Made by a program: the position numbers and the translations under genes
Shown: one piece after another, positions 1 through 8,600 of the stretch
Layout: the number at the start of each line of letters is the position of its first letter
Position numbering within the stretch: the stretch's first letter is position 1
The notes under the pieces: generated by a model
The model's input: the letters and a program-made list of their open reading frames with translations, nothing else
What the model was told of the DNA's origin: nothing
The model's database searches: none
NCBI GenBank assembly: GCA_964625865.1
Contig: CAZVEV010000120.1
Coordinates: forward strand, 1-16,031
DNA from: CAZVEV01 sp964625865
Lineage (GTDB): Bacteria; Planctomycetota; Phycisphaerae; SM23-33
Direction of reading: 5' to 3'
DNA: 16,031 bases

Positions 1-482
1 AGAATCGAGATGTTCCCTCCGTACCGCGAGCAGCCATCGAGGAAGTCGGTGTAGAAGTGCGATGAATGGTAGGTGAAGCGCTTGATGAAAATGACCTTCG
101 CGAAGTGGAGTTTCGGCCGTGAGGCAATATCCCTGTAACGGTAGGGAAGCTCTCCGCTCGCCTTGGCCCGTTCTTCCCGCGCGCCGTGATGGACCCGCTT
201 GTCCAGCCTGAGCCTCTTCGTGTTCTCAAGAAGCCACACGGCGGACCGGCCCGGGGCGGGACGCCCCGGCCTGAACGGCGTGGGCTGCCTGTAGAACCTA
301 GCCAGTGAATCGCCGGCTGCCCGTTCAGGCTGCTTGGCGGACTTGGCGGATCTGACGGCCTTGACCGCTTTTCGTTCCTCCTTCAGCAGCACGTCCGAGG
401 CCCATGCGTCCCGGGCGAACAGCAGGCAGACGGTCGCAACCGCCACCCAAAGCGCTGTCCATCGTTCTGTGCGTCTGTTCAT
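1..482 (-). CDS. HzsA-like (hydrazine synthase alpha middle domain) secreted protein, N-terminal part
   Basis: Only the first 160 codons are present; the gene runs off the left edge. It starts at ATG 482, 33 bp after the stop of the tandem GH32 gene, with a GAGGGGAAG purine-rich stretch upstream, so it is probably the next operon member. Residues 1-28 form a signal peptide (charged MNRRTER, hydrophobic core, AWA cleavage site). Near the cut end the sequence reads FAKVIFIKRFTYHSSHFYTD followed by FLDGC and GGNISI. This is the entry motif I know from planctomycete proteins with a hydrazine synthase alpha middle domain. It aligns with residues from about 352 (LQFKRILINRNAPTMYSHNG) of the long open frame of the larger protein at 5643-8963, so the two are paralogues. 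Hydrazine synthesis itself is not implied; most such proteins occur in non-anammox bacteria. Haem motifs, if any, lie outside the window. Confidence 0.8.
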   Translation of the reverse strand, partial: MNRRTERWTALWVAVATVCLLFARDAWASDVLLKEERKAVKAVRSAKSAKQPERAAGDSLARFYRQPTPFRPGRPAPGRSAVWLLENTKRLRLDKRVHHGAREERAKASGELPYRYRDIASRPKLHFAKVIFIKRFTYHSSHFYTDFLDGCSRYGGNISI

Positions 483-515
483 GGTGACTATCTTCCCCTC
501 TCGTGTTTCACGCTG

Positions 516-3500
516 CTACCAGATGGACTTCAGCTCGTGCCCTCGAAGCGTGGTGAAGAAGACCGTCCCGCCGACGGCCTCGATGCTGATGGTCTTAGAC
601 TTCGGCTTGATCATCTTCGGCGAGTAATACACTCCGTGCTCGCCGAAGTAGACATCGAGCGAGGTATTGTCGACGAGCAAGCGCAGCGACAGCTTGCGCG
701 TGTGGGGGATCTTCATCCGGCCCAGCTTGAGGCCATCCTTGGAAGCCGCGACAGTCAGCTTGACCCCGCGGAGGTCCAGCACGAGCCGGTCGGCCCGGGA
801 CAGGTCGGCTTCAAGCTCGATGTCGTAGAGGCCGCCCCGCAGACCGGCCAGCGGATTGGCCGCTCCGGGGGCGAGCTTCGTGCCGTCGAGAGTCAGCGTA
901 CGGGTGCGGAGCTTGGCGAGTTCCTTGACGGGCATTTTGCACACGCGCAGGCCCAGCGGCGTGGTGCGCAGCGTCAGTTCGGTGGGCGTCGAGAGCTGGC
1001 CTCTGCGTCCGCCTTGCCAGCCAATCTGGATGCGCCGAGGCTGGCCGTCCGGGCCGGGCGGAGTGTTGTTGAATGTCTGGGCCGCGTAGCAGCGGCCGTC
1101 GTGGTACATCGCGAGCTTCTGCTTCGTCTGCGGCTTGAAGGTCTTGCCGTCGAACGCACCGATATGGTAGTGCCCGCTTCCGCCATACATGATCCACTTG
1201 ATCTTCCTCGGCTTGCCACTTGCCGTGGCGGAGCCGTCAGGCGAAGGCGGGTCGACGGCCAGCGGGAACAGCTCGGGGCACTCGTGGAAGCCGGGAATGC
1301 TGCCATGCCTGTGCCAGTCGCACAGGTTCTTCGAGGTATAGATGTTGAGCCCGCCGCCCTCGAACAGGACCATCACCCAGTGGCCGTCTTTGGCGCGGGG
1401 GTCGCGGCCTTTGGTGGGGGAGAACCAGAAGACTTTCGGGTCGCGGGCGTTGTCGGAGCCCCGAGCCAGCACCTGCGACTTGCCGAGTACCGGAGTGCCC
1501 TTGAACTTCGTGAACGTCCGGCCGCCGTCCGTGCTGTAGGCAATGCCCTGCACCTGAATCTTGTCCCGCCCCCCCAGCCCGCGCGAGCCGGTATAGGCCG
1601 CTATCCCGGGGGGGATGCCCCCCTTCTGCCCGCCGGCGGGGTTCACCGCGGCCACGGCCGCCGAGCCGGAGTGCATCGAGCCCATCTCATCGTGCCACAG
1701 CCCGACCGGCCGCTCCTCCCAATGCACAAGATCACGGCTGGTGTAGTGTGCCCACGAGCAGGCGGTGACGTTGTAGTTGAATTGGTGAAAGACGTGATAG
1801 ACGCCCTTGACGTGGACCAGCCCGTTGGGGTCGTTGAGCAGGCCGATGCGATTGTGGATGTGGAACGCCGGCTTGTCGCCCGAGGCCTTGCGCCCCGGGA
1901 TCTCGCGCTGCATCAGCAGCTTGACCGACGGCCGTGACGGGTCGTGGCCGGTGTAGCTGTGGAACGAAACCTTCAACGGCTTGCCCTGGAAACCGGTGAG
2001 ATCGTAGACGGGGAGATAGCCGACCACGGGGATCAAGCCGAAGGCCAGCGGCAGAGCGACTTTCAGCAACTCCCGGCCGTCGATCTCGACCGTGACGGCC
2101 TGCAGCGGCGTACCCGCCAAGGCGCCGACCGGCAGCAGCAGGAAGTCGCCGTCGATGGTCGCTTCCCAGCGGTCCGGCACCCAGTGCACCGCTTCGGTCA
2201 CAAGCTTGGCATCGGCCGACGGCCGGTGGTCGGTGGCGACGACCTTCACCGCCGAGAAGTAGCCGTTCGAATGATCGTCGCGGACCTCGATCGTCGCCCG
2301 CTTGCCCCGCAGGGCCCGCAGGTCAAACCAGTATTCCGCGGGAACGGGAAGCCGGAACAGCTTCACGGGCGCCGGGGGCGACCCGGGGCTGGCGTCGAAG
2401 CCGAGGAACCCACAACCCCGCTCGGGAGAACACGACCGCGCGTCCTTGCCATCCACCACCAGAACGACCGCGCATCGGGCAGGATGGAAGACGCCCCCGC
2501 AGACGACCCGCAGGTAGTCGTGATTGATGACGAACTCCGGCGAGATCATCCTGCCGCGCTGGTATCGCCGCTGGTTCCGCGGCGCCACGGCCGCCCGTTG
2601 ACGGTACCTCGGTTCCGGCTCGTGCGTTCCGAAGGCGTAGCCGGTCACGTCCCAGTCCTTCGGCGGGCGCGTCTTCATATTGAAATCCAGGAGGACTTTG
2701 TTCCCCGCATCGGCGGGCCAGATGGAACGGAGCTTGCTCACTCGCAGGGAACGGATCTTCGCGTTGCCGCCTTTGGCATAGAGTTCCAGACGGGTCTCCC
2801 GGTTCTTCGGCACGAAGCAACAGGGCAGGGCGACTTCGCCGTCATTGACAAAGGTCTCCACGGAAGTGCGGTCTACCAGAATGCGCAGTCTGATTCTGCC
2901 CTGCTTGGCCGAGACTTTCGCCACAGCGCCGAGACTGGTGACCTTGCCGTCCGCGTAGGTGACGGATGTCTCGTGAAGCCGGAGGCCGAACTCGGCGGCC
3001 TTGCCGATCTCGACGTCCATTGCGATGTCGAATAGATCGCCGGAGAGTCTGGAAAGCGGGTTGTGGCCGGGCTTGAGGACGTGGTCCTTCAGCGTGAACG
3101 AACTGGTATACAGGCGTTTGATTCCTTCGATCGGGACCATGTGCAGTCGCAAGCCGGCGGGCGTTGTCCTGAGCGTCAGTTCGCAAGGAAAGCTCTGCTG
3201 CTGATTGAACGGCATACCCGGGTACTTCCCGCCGTTCATCCAGCCGATCTGCACGCGCTTGTTCTGGGGGGTCTCCCAGGACTGGGCGGCATGGAAGTTC
3301 CTGCCGAACTCGCAGCGGAGTTCCTTCGTCTCCGGCTTGAACGCCTTGCCGTCGAACTCGCCGATCCAGTACGAGAAGCGACCGTCGTGCAAGACCCACT
3401 TCAGCTTCTTCCTATCGCCGTCGACGGGCAACTGGAACATGTCGGGGCATTCGTGAAATCCGCTCAGCACAGCGACGGACGTCGGCATCCATTTCTTCAG

Positions 3501-4118
3501 ATCATCCGAGTTGAAGAAGTGCGCCTGGCCCCGCTTGACGTAGAGAACCATGACCCACTTCTTCGTCGGTTCGTGCCAGAACACCATGGGGTCCCTGTTG
3601 TGGTCGGCGATCTTCTTCAGCACCGGGTTGCCGTCGTACTTCTTCCAGGTTCTTCCGCGATCGGTACTGTAGACCAGGCTCTGTCCCCAGGAGCCCGCCG
3701 AGGTGTAGGCCAGCACCAGCGGGGGATGGTCGCTGGTCTTGAAGCCCGTCGTGTTGTGCCAGTCCACGACGCCCGAGCCCGACCAGCAGGCGCCCCACTT
3801 GTCCGGATAGACCGCGACCGGCATGTGCCGCCAATGGATCAGGTCGTTGCTGACGGCGTGTGACCAGTGCGACTGTTCGCCATCAAGCTTGCCGCCGGGA
3901 AACCGGGTCGACTTGACATTGTGGTCGTTGAAGAGATGGTATTCGCCGTCGTAGTAGATCAGCCCGATCGGATCGTTGATCCAGCCTTTGGCTGTCGTGT
4001 AATGGAACTGCGGCCGGTATCGTTCCGCGAATTCTCGCGGCCGCCCGATATCGGCCTGGGCCAGCGCAATCGAGCCGCAGCACGCGTAGGCAGCGATGGT
4101 CATGGCGGTCTTCATCAT
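516..4118 (-). CDS. Secreted tandem glycoside hydrolase family 32 protein (two GH32 enzymes in one chain)
   Basis: 1200 residues, with two complete GH32 units (levanase/inulinase/invertase type, cleaving beta-fructosides). A signal peptide ends near ALAQA (residue 22). Unit 1 has nucleophile D49 in WINDP, R175-D176-P177 and acid/base E223-C224, then a C-terminal beta-sandwich (about 320-467, LRILVDRTSVETF). Residues about 475-627 resemble the accessory domain of secreted GH32 proteins (WDVTGYAFGT, ISPEFVI, VVDGK). Residues about 650-740 resemble the N-terminal DUF4980-type domain. Unit 2 has LNDPNG (D763), R892-D893-P894 and E946-C947, then a second beta-sandwich (LRLLVDNTSLDVYF) to the end. 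Unit 1 ends in LRSIW, like the true C-terminus LKSIW, so this looks like two genes fused by stop loss. AAGGAT lies just upstream of a double ATG; the second ATG (4115) has the better spacing. Unit 1 departs from consensus around the active site (WINDPIG, FNDHN). Substrate unproven. Confidence 0.95.
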   Translation of the reverse strand: MMKTAMTIAAYACCGSIALAQADIGRPREFAERYRPQFHYTTAKGWINDPIGLIYYDGEYHLFNDHNVKSTRFPGGKLDGEQSHWSHAVSNDLIHWRHMPVAVYPDKWGACWSGSGVVDWHNTTGFKTSDHPPLVLAYTSAGSWGQSLVYSTDRGRTWKKYDGNPVLKKIADHNRDPMVFWHEPTKKWVMVLYVKRGQAHFFNSDDLKKWMPTSVAVLSGFHECPDMFQLPVDGDRKKLKWVLHDGRFSYWIGEFDGKAFKPETKELRCEFGRNFHAAQSWETPQNKRVQIGWMNGGKYPGMPFNQQQSFPCELTLRTTPAGLRLHMVPIEGIKRLYTSSFTLKDHVLKPGHNPLSRLSGDLFDIAMDVEIGKAAEFGLRLHETSVTYADGKVTSLGAVAKVSAKQGRIRLRILVDRTSVETFVNDGEVALPCCFVPKNRETRLELYAKGGNAKIRSLRVSKLRSIWPADAGNKVLLDFNMKTRPPKDWDVTGYAFGTHEPEPRYRQRAAVAPRNQRRYQRGRMISPEFVINHDYLRVVCGGVFHPARCAVVLVVDGKDARSCSPERGCGFLGFDASPGSPPAPVKLFRLPVPAEYWFDLRALRGKRATIEVRDDHSNGYFSAVKVVATDHRPSADAKLVTEAVHWVPDRWEATIDGDFLLLPVGALAGTPLQAVTVEIDGRELLKVALPLAFGLIPVVGYLPVYDLTGFQGKPLKVSFHSYTGHDPSRPSVKLLMQREIPGRKASGDKPAFHIHNRIGLLNDPNGLVHVKGVYHVFHQFNYNVTACSWAHYTSRDLVHWEERPVGLWHDEMGSMHSGSAAVAAVNPAGGQKGGIPPGIAAYTGSRGLGGRDKIQVQGIAYSTDGGRTFTKFKGTPVLGKSQVLARGSDNARDPKVFWFSPTKGRDPRAKDGHWVMVLFEGGGLNIYTSKNLCDWHRHGSIPGFHECPELFPLAVDPPSPDGSATASGKPRKIKWIMYGGSGHYHIGAFDGKTFKPQTKQKLAMYHDGRCYAAQTFNNTPPGPDGQPRRIQIGWQGGRRGQLSTPTELTLRTTPLGLRVCKMPVKELAKLRTRTLTLDGTKLAPGAANPLAGLRGGLYDIELEADLSRADRLVLDLRGVKLTVAASKDGLKLGRMKIPHTRKLSLRLLVDNTSLDVYFGEHGVYYSPKMIKPKSKTISIEAVGGTVFFTTLRGHELKSIW

Positions 4119-4201
4119 CCGATCCTTAACACGGTGAGGGCGACCGGTTGGGGCGATACCATTCCTCTTCTGGACAACTGCCTATTCCTTTCGGCGGACG
4201 A

Positions 4202-5632
4202 CTACGGTGTAACATACTCTTTGCGGTCAGGCTCGAGCTTGTCCACGGGACGGCCGCGCACGATCTTGCCTTTGTACTCGCGAAGGAGTTCCTTCGTGTC
4301 TTTGCTGAGGCAGCCGGTGCCGAAGCTGACGTTCTTCCACTTCGCGGCGGCCGCCACATCCGGCATGAGGATCCCGCCCCGATGCAAGTCGTCAAAACGG
4401 ACATTGGCGATGTTGGTGTCATTGCCCACCCAGATCGTGATCTTGGGCAGCAGTTTGGCGAAGGTCCGGTTGAAGGCGTCGGTCTTGTTGACGCCGCGGC
4501 CGCCTCCGCCGGCGCCGATGCGCTGCCAGCCGATAACCAGCCGTGCGTCGGCGCCCTTGGCCGAATGAGCGATCAGTGTGCCCGAGAAACTGCCGCTGAA
4601 TCTCCCATAGTCGTACGCGTTCCCGCGCCGGCTCTTCTTCTGGTCGGGGAAGGTCAGGTTCATCCAGTTGCTGTAGCCCAGGCCCAGGCGTGCGTCCCGC
4701 TTGACCGGCCGGTCCGGCAGGCCCGCGCTGATCGAGCCGCCCAACATCCTGCAGCAGCTTCCGAACTGGTTGACCGTCTTGCCGGCCATCGCTCCGTCCA
4801 TCAGGGCGACGGCGGCGCCTTTGGCGATGCTCACCATGGCCGCGCCCCCGCAGAGGAAGCGGCTGTCGCGCCCCACGACAAGCGTGCCGGCCATGATGTG
4901 GACCTCGTCCCGGCTGCTGCTGTAGCCGCGGAACTCGGTGGTGGCCCCCGGCTTGTCATGGCGGAAGAAGTGGCACACGCTCGGAGTCCGATTCCTGCGC
5001 CAGGACCAGGGGTTGGGCCTTTTCGGGTTGTCCGGATCGAATGAGACGATGCCGCCCGAGTCGTGGAGTTTCTTCAGGGCACCATCGGCGGGCCAGTCGT
5101 TCCGAAAGAACGTGTCCCGCCCTCCGACCAGTTGCAGCGTCCTATAGACGTAGAGGCACCCTCCGGGGCGGATCCACACATTGCCGAAGACGGCCAGAGC
5201 GCCCCCTCCCCCCGGCTCGAATGTGGCATTCCGTCCCACCGTCAGATGCCGGCACACGCGGTGCTTGGCGCCCTTGAAGACGACCTTGTACGGCTTGTCG
5301 GCGTCGGGCAGGATGATGTCCGTGTCCATGTCCGGCATGGCATCGGCCGGCTTGCCCGTGGCCGCGTCGATCCAACTGCCCGCGTTCAAAGGATCGGGCC
5401 GCGGGGCGCTCCTGCTGAAGCTCTTGCCCGCGTGCGGCCAGATCAGCACCCGACCTTTGGCCCATTTCTGTTTCAGGAAGTACTCATCGCCCACCAGGTC
5501 CGGCCAGGCCTCCTTGTTCCCGAACTGCGGATTATCCGCGGTCGGTTTCGATGTGATCGCGCCGACGTCCAGTGCGCTCGCCGGCAAGGCGAAGCCGAGA
5601 ACTGCGATCACAACAAACAGCATCTTATTCAC
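4202..5632 (-). CDS. Secreted protein of unknown function, probably beta-helix-like
   Basis: 476 residues from a GTG start at 5632. The start is supported by AGGAG with 7-nt spacing and by the resulting MNK-type signal peptide (hydrophobic core LFVVIAVLGFALPASA, cleavage after ASA). ATG 5623 would give a protein three residues shorter. The AGGAG overlaps the stop of the upstream dihaem gene, suggesting translational coupling. I do not recognise a named family. The middle (about 90-180) has the feel of G8/parallel beta-helix proteins: GSWIDAATGKPAD, DTDIILPDADKPY, a HLTVGRNATF turn, then GNVWIRPGG and LQLVGGRDTFFRN repeats of short strands and glycine turns. Several later segments (GTLVVGRDSRF, GGAAMVSIAKGAAV) continue that rhythm. 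Four cysteines and many aromatic residues fit an exported polysaccharide-binding or lyase-like protein, but no catalytic residues can be named. Its place between a dihaem protein and a GH32 enzyme suggests a role in the same extracellular process. Confidence 0.8.
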   Translation of the reverse strand: MNKMLFVVIAVLGFALPASALDVGAITSKPTADNPQFGNKEAWPDLVGDEYFLKQKWAKGRVLIWPHAGKSFSRSAPRPDPLNAGSWIDAATGKPADAMPDMDTDIILPDADKPYKVVFKGAKHRVCRHLTVGRNATFEPGGGGALAVFGNVWIRPGGCLYVYRTLQLVGGRDTFFRNDWPADGALKKLHDSGGIVSFDPDNPKRPNPWSWRRNRTPSVCHFFRHDKPGATTEFRGYSSSRDEVHIMAGTLVVGRDSRFLCGGAAMVSIAKGAAVALMDGAMAGKTVNQFGSCCRMLGGSISAGLPDRPVKRDARLGLGYSNWMNLTFPDQKKSRRGNAYDYGRFSGSFSGTLIAHSAKGADARLVIGWQRIGAGGGGRGVNKTDAFNRTFAKLLPKITIWVGNDTNIANVRFDDLHRGGILMPDVAAAAKWKNVSFGTGCLSKDTKELLREYKGKIVRGRPVDKLEPDRKEYVTP

Positions 5633-5639
5633 GTCTGCA

Positions 5640-5644
5640 CTCCT
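5640..5644 (-). promoter_or_regulatory. Ribosome binding site overlapping upstream stop codon
   Basis: On the minus strand AGGAG sits 7 nt before GTG 5632 and overlaps the TAG stop (5643-5645) of the dihaem gene. It decides the GTG start of the downstream gene and implies re-initiation by ribosomes finishing the upstream gene. Confidence 0.75.
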
Positions 5645-8600
5645 ATCGACCGGGAAACTCTCGGCCAAGGGACCGGAAGAACCGCTTGCGTTCTTCGAGC
5701 ACCCACTTGTCCGCGCCGCCCATCTCGAGTGTCGGGCGCCAGCCTCGGGTGTTCTCGTTGGGAAGACGGATGATTGCCGCGTCGACAAGCCGGGCCATCT
5801 TCGTGTACCGGGGGTCGTTTCGGTCTCGGTACCCGCGGAACTGCCCCCATCCGCCCTTGTCTGCGGGAAGCGGCGCCAGCAGGACGCGGCTCTGGTCGGG
5901 CTGGGCGGGGTTGACCAGGGCGCGGTCCGGCGCCTTGGCGAACTTCGCGCCGAACCATGTCCCGGCCAGAGCACGCAGCGCGTCCATCTTCTTCGCATCG
6001 AGCTTGCGTTTCTCGATCTTGTTCGGGAACAGGTCGCCGCAGCCCTGGCAGTTCAGGTCCATCCATTCGATGACCTGCAGGACGCTCTGGCGGTCGACCT
6101 TCAGGTCCTTGTGGGCCGCGGAGAACTCCTTGCCGGCCAGTGCTTCGTTCCCCACGAGCATGTGGGCGACCTTGTTGGAATAGGCGAAGAACCGTCGCGG
6201 TATCGAGACGTTCCTGTCGCGCCGGTTCTTGTCCCGCCCGGACATGTAGGGCTTGTAGCCGACGTGGTGATCGCCCCGACGGACGATCGCCATCATCCCT
6301 TCGGTGAACAGGTCGCGATCTTTCAGGAAGCCGTGCAGGCCCTTGGGAATGGTGGCGCCGTCGCCGATGAAGTCGATCTTACCGGCCTTCTTCTCGAGGC
6401 CGTGACAGCGGATACAGTAACGGTCGAGGACCGGCTGCACGGAGCGATGGAAGCTGTTGCCCCCCGCATAGCTCGGCCCGGCGGGGGGAGCCAGTTCGCG
6501 GGGGCTGCGGCGGGTCGACCGCCCCAACTCCGTGGTCCGGGGGGCCGACTCGGGAGACTCGTGGCAACCGACGCAACTGCGGTTCTCGCCCGGCTGGAGG
6601 TACTGAAAGGTCTTCTCGGTGAGAATCGCCATCCCGTTGGCGTCGAGCGTCTGGAGGAAGAACGACGTGTTGGCCGGGACCTTGAAGAACGCGCTGCCGT
6701 CGGCCTCCACCGGCACGGTCCCGAGGATGCGTTTGGGCAGAACCGAGTAGTTGGTCGAACTGAGCCCGGTCGGCATGGCGCGCGGCTGGTTGCCCAGCGC
6801 GATTACCCGGATCGCCTCGATCATTCCTGGCTTGATGACGCCGTCGGGATCGTTCTCCTTGCGCGTCACGTAGACGTTCTGAACGAACAGGGTGCCGTAT
6901 TCCTGCCCCGGCACCAGTCGTGTGGGCAGGACGGGGGGCCTTTTCCTCTTGAGCAACGGGATCGGCGAGACCGAGGCCACGTCGGGGTCTTCGTAGATGA
7001 ACTCCCGCCCGCCGAACGAGTCGATCAGGTAGACCGCCCGATTGTTCGCCGGCGGCGTCACGGCAGACTGCGGATGCACCCGGTGATTGGCGCGCGAGAC
7101 GAGGAACAGGTCCTCATTGATCGGGTAGGGATGGCTGTAATGCGGCTTGGGCCAGCCGCGCGACTCGCTGTACGGCGTCTCGGGCGTGATGCGCGTGACG
7201 GGTTCCTCGCCGTTCTCGCCGACGGCCGGGTCGAGAAGGATCACCGTGCCCGTATTGTAGCTGTGGTGCCCCTGGGCGATGGCGACGACCTTGTTGGAGT
7301 TCGGCACGGGCGCCGCCTCGACGACCATCATCGGATGCAGCGTGTCGGCGCCGTAGAAGTTCGAGATCGACGTTCCGTCAGGGTGGCACCACCAGAGCAT
7401 GTGGAAGTACATCTCGTGGCGGAAGGTGTATTCCCACCGGGTGAACACGATCCGCCCGTCATTGAGGACGGCCGGTTCATACTCGTTCTCATTGTTGAAG
7501 GAGACCTGGCGGATGTTGTTCTTGCCAGGGGTCATTCGATACAGCACCCAGGCGGGATTGTACCGCCCGCCATGGCAGCGACCGTAGGACTGGCAGCGCG
7601 TGGAGATGAACATGATATCGCCGTCGGGCAGGTAGCAGGAGTCGTTGTCCTCGATCAGTGCCGTCGCCCGCCGGCCGCTGGTGGCCAGCGGGTCGTCCTT
7701 CGTGCCCGTCAGTTGTCTCACCCACGAGCCGTCCACGGCCGCCTCGTAGAGGAAGTAGCGCAGGTTCCTGGGGTCCTTGCTGTAGGTGTGGTCGCAGAAC
7801 GCGAACAGGACCTTGTCGGCGTCGTAGTGCAGGTCGGGGTTGCGGTAGGCCCCGTCGGGCAGGGCGTCCTTGGGCAGCATGGGCTTGGCCTGAACGCTCG
7901 TCTTCCAGTCCGAGAGAATCGTCAGCCCGGGCCCGACCCGCGAATGCCTTCCGACGTGCTGATCGCCGTTGTGACTGTACATCGTCGGGGCGTTCCGGTT
8001 GATCAGGATCCGCTTGAACTGGAGGTCCGGGTGGCGCAGAAGGACGCTTCGCCGCAGATGCCGCACTTCGAGGTAGAAGGCCACGTACTGGTCGGCCGGC
8101 AGTGTCGGCGCACCTGGCTTGCCGCCTTTCCGCACGGCGGGGCCCCAGCGTGCTTTCAGCTTCTCCAGCGCAGGGCCTTCCCGGTCAACGTTCACGCCGC
8201 TGCGGCGGACGTACCGGAACGTCTTGTCGGCAATGTCGAGCCACTTGTGGATCTCTTCCGAGGTGACGTACTTGGCGTACTTGACGCGCGGGTCAGTCTT
8301 TCGGCCGGCCAGGTGCGGCGGCAGGGGCGGGGGAAAGCGTCGTCGCGGGCAGGACGGCGTGCCCATATTATGCACGGACGACTGCGTCGCGAACTTGCCC
8401 CGCGCGACGTTGGTCTTCTCGTCGCCCTTGGCGTAGACTTCGACCTCGGCCAGGTGGAAGAACTCGCCGCCTTTCTTCGCCAGTTGCAGACGGACCCACC
8501 TCGCCTTCTTCCCCGCGAACGTCACCGACAGCGGCCTGGTGCCGGCCTTCCCGCCGGCGAACGGCTTGCCGGCGTTGTCGTAGACCTCCTCCCACGTTTC

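Noticed and set aside
537..1937. Long plus-strand frames opposite the tandem GH32 gene (also 1944-3035 and 3063-3863)
   Set aside because: Low-complexity shadows of the GH32 frame, which has two complete catalytic triads.
516..4118. Lipoprotein signal on the tandem GH32 enzyme (cysteines at residues 13-14)
   Set aside because: The residues before the cysteine (AYAC) do not fit a normal lipobox; a signal peptidase I site near ALAQA is better.
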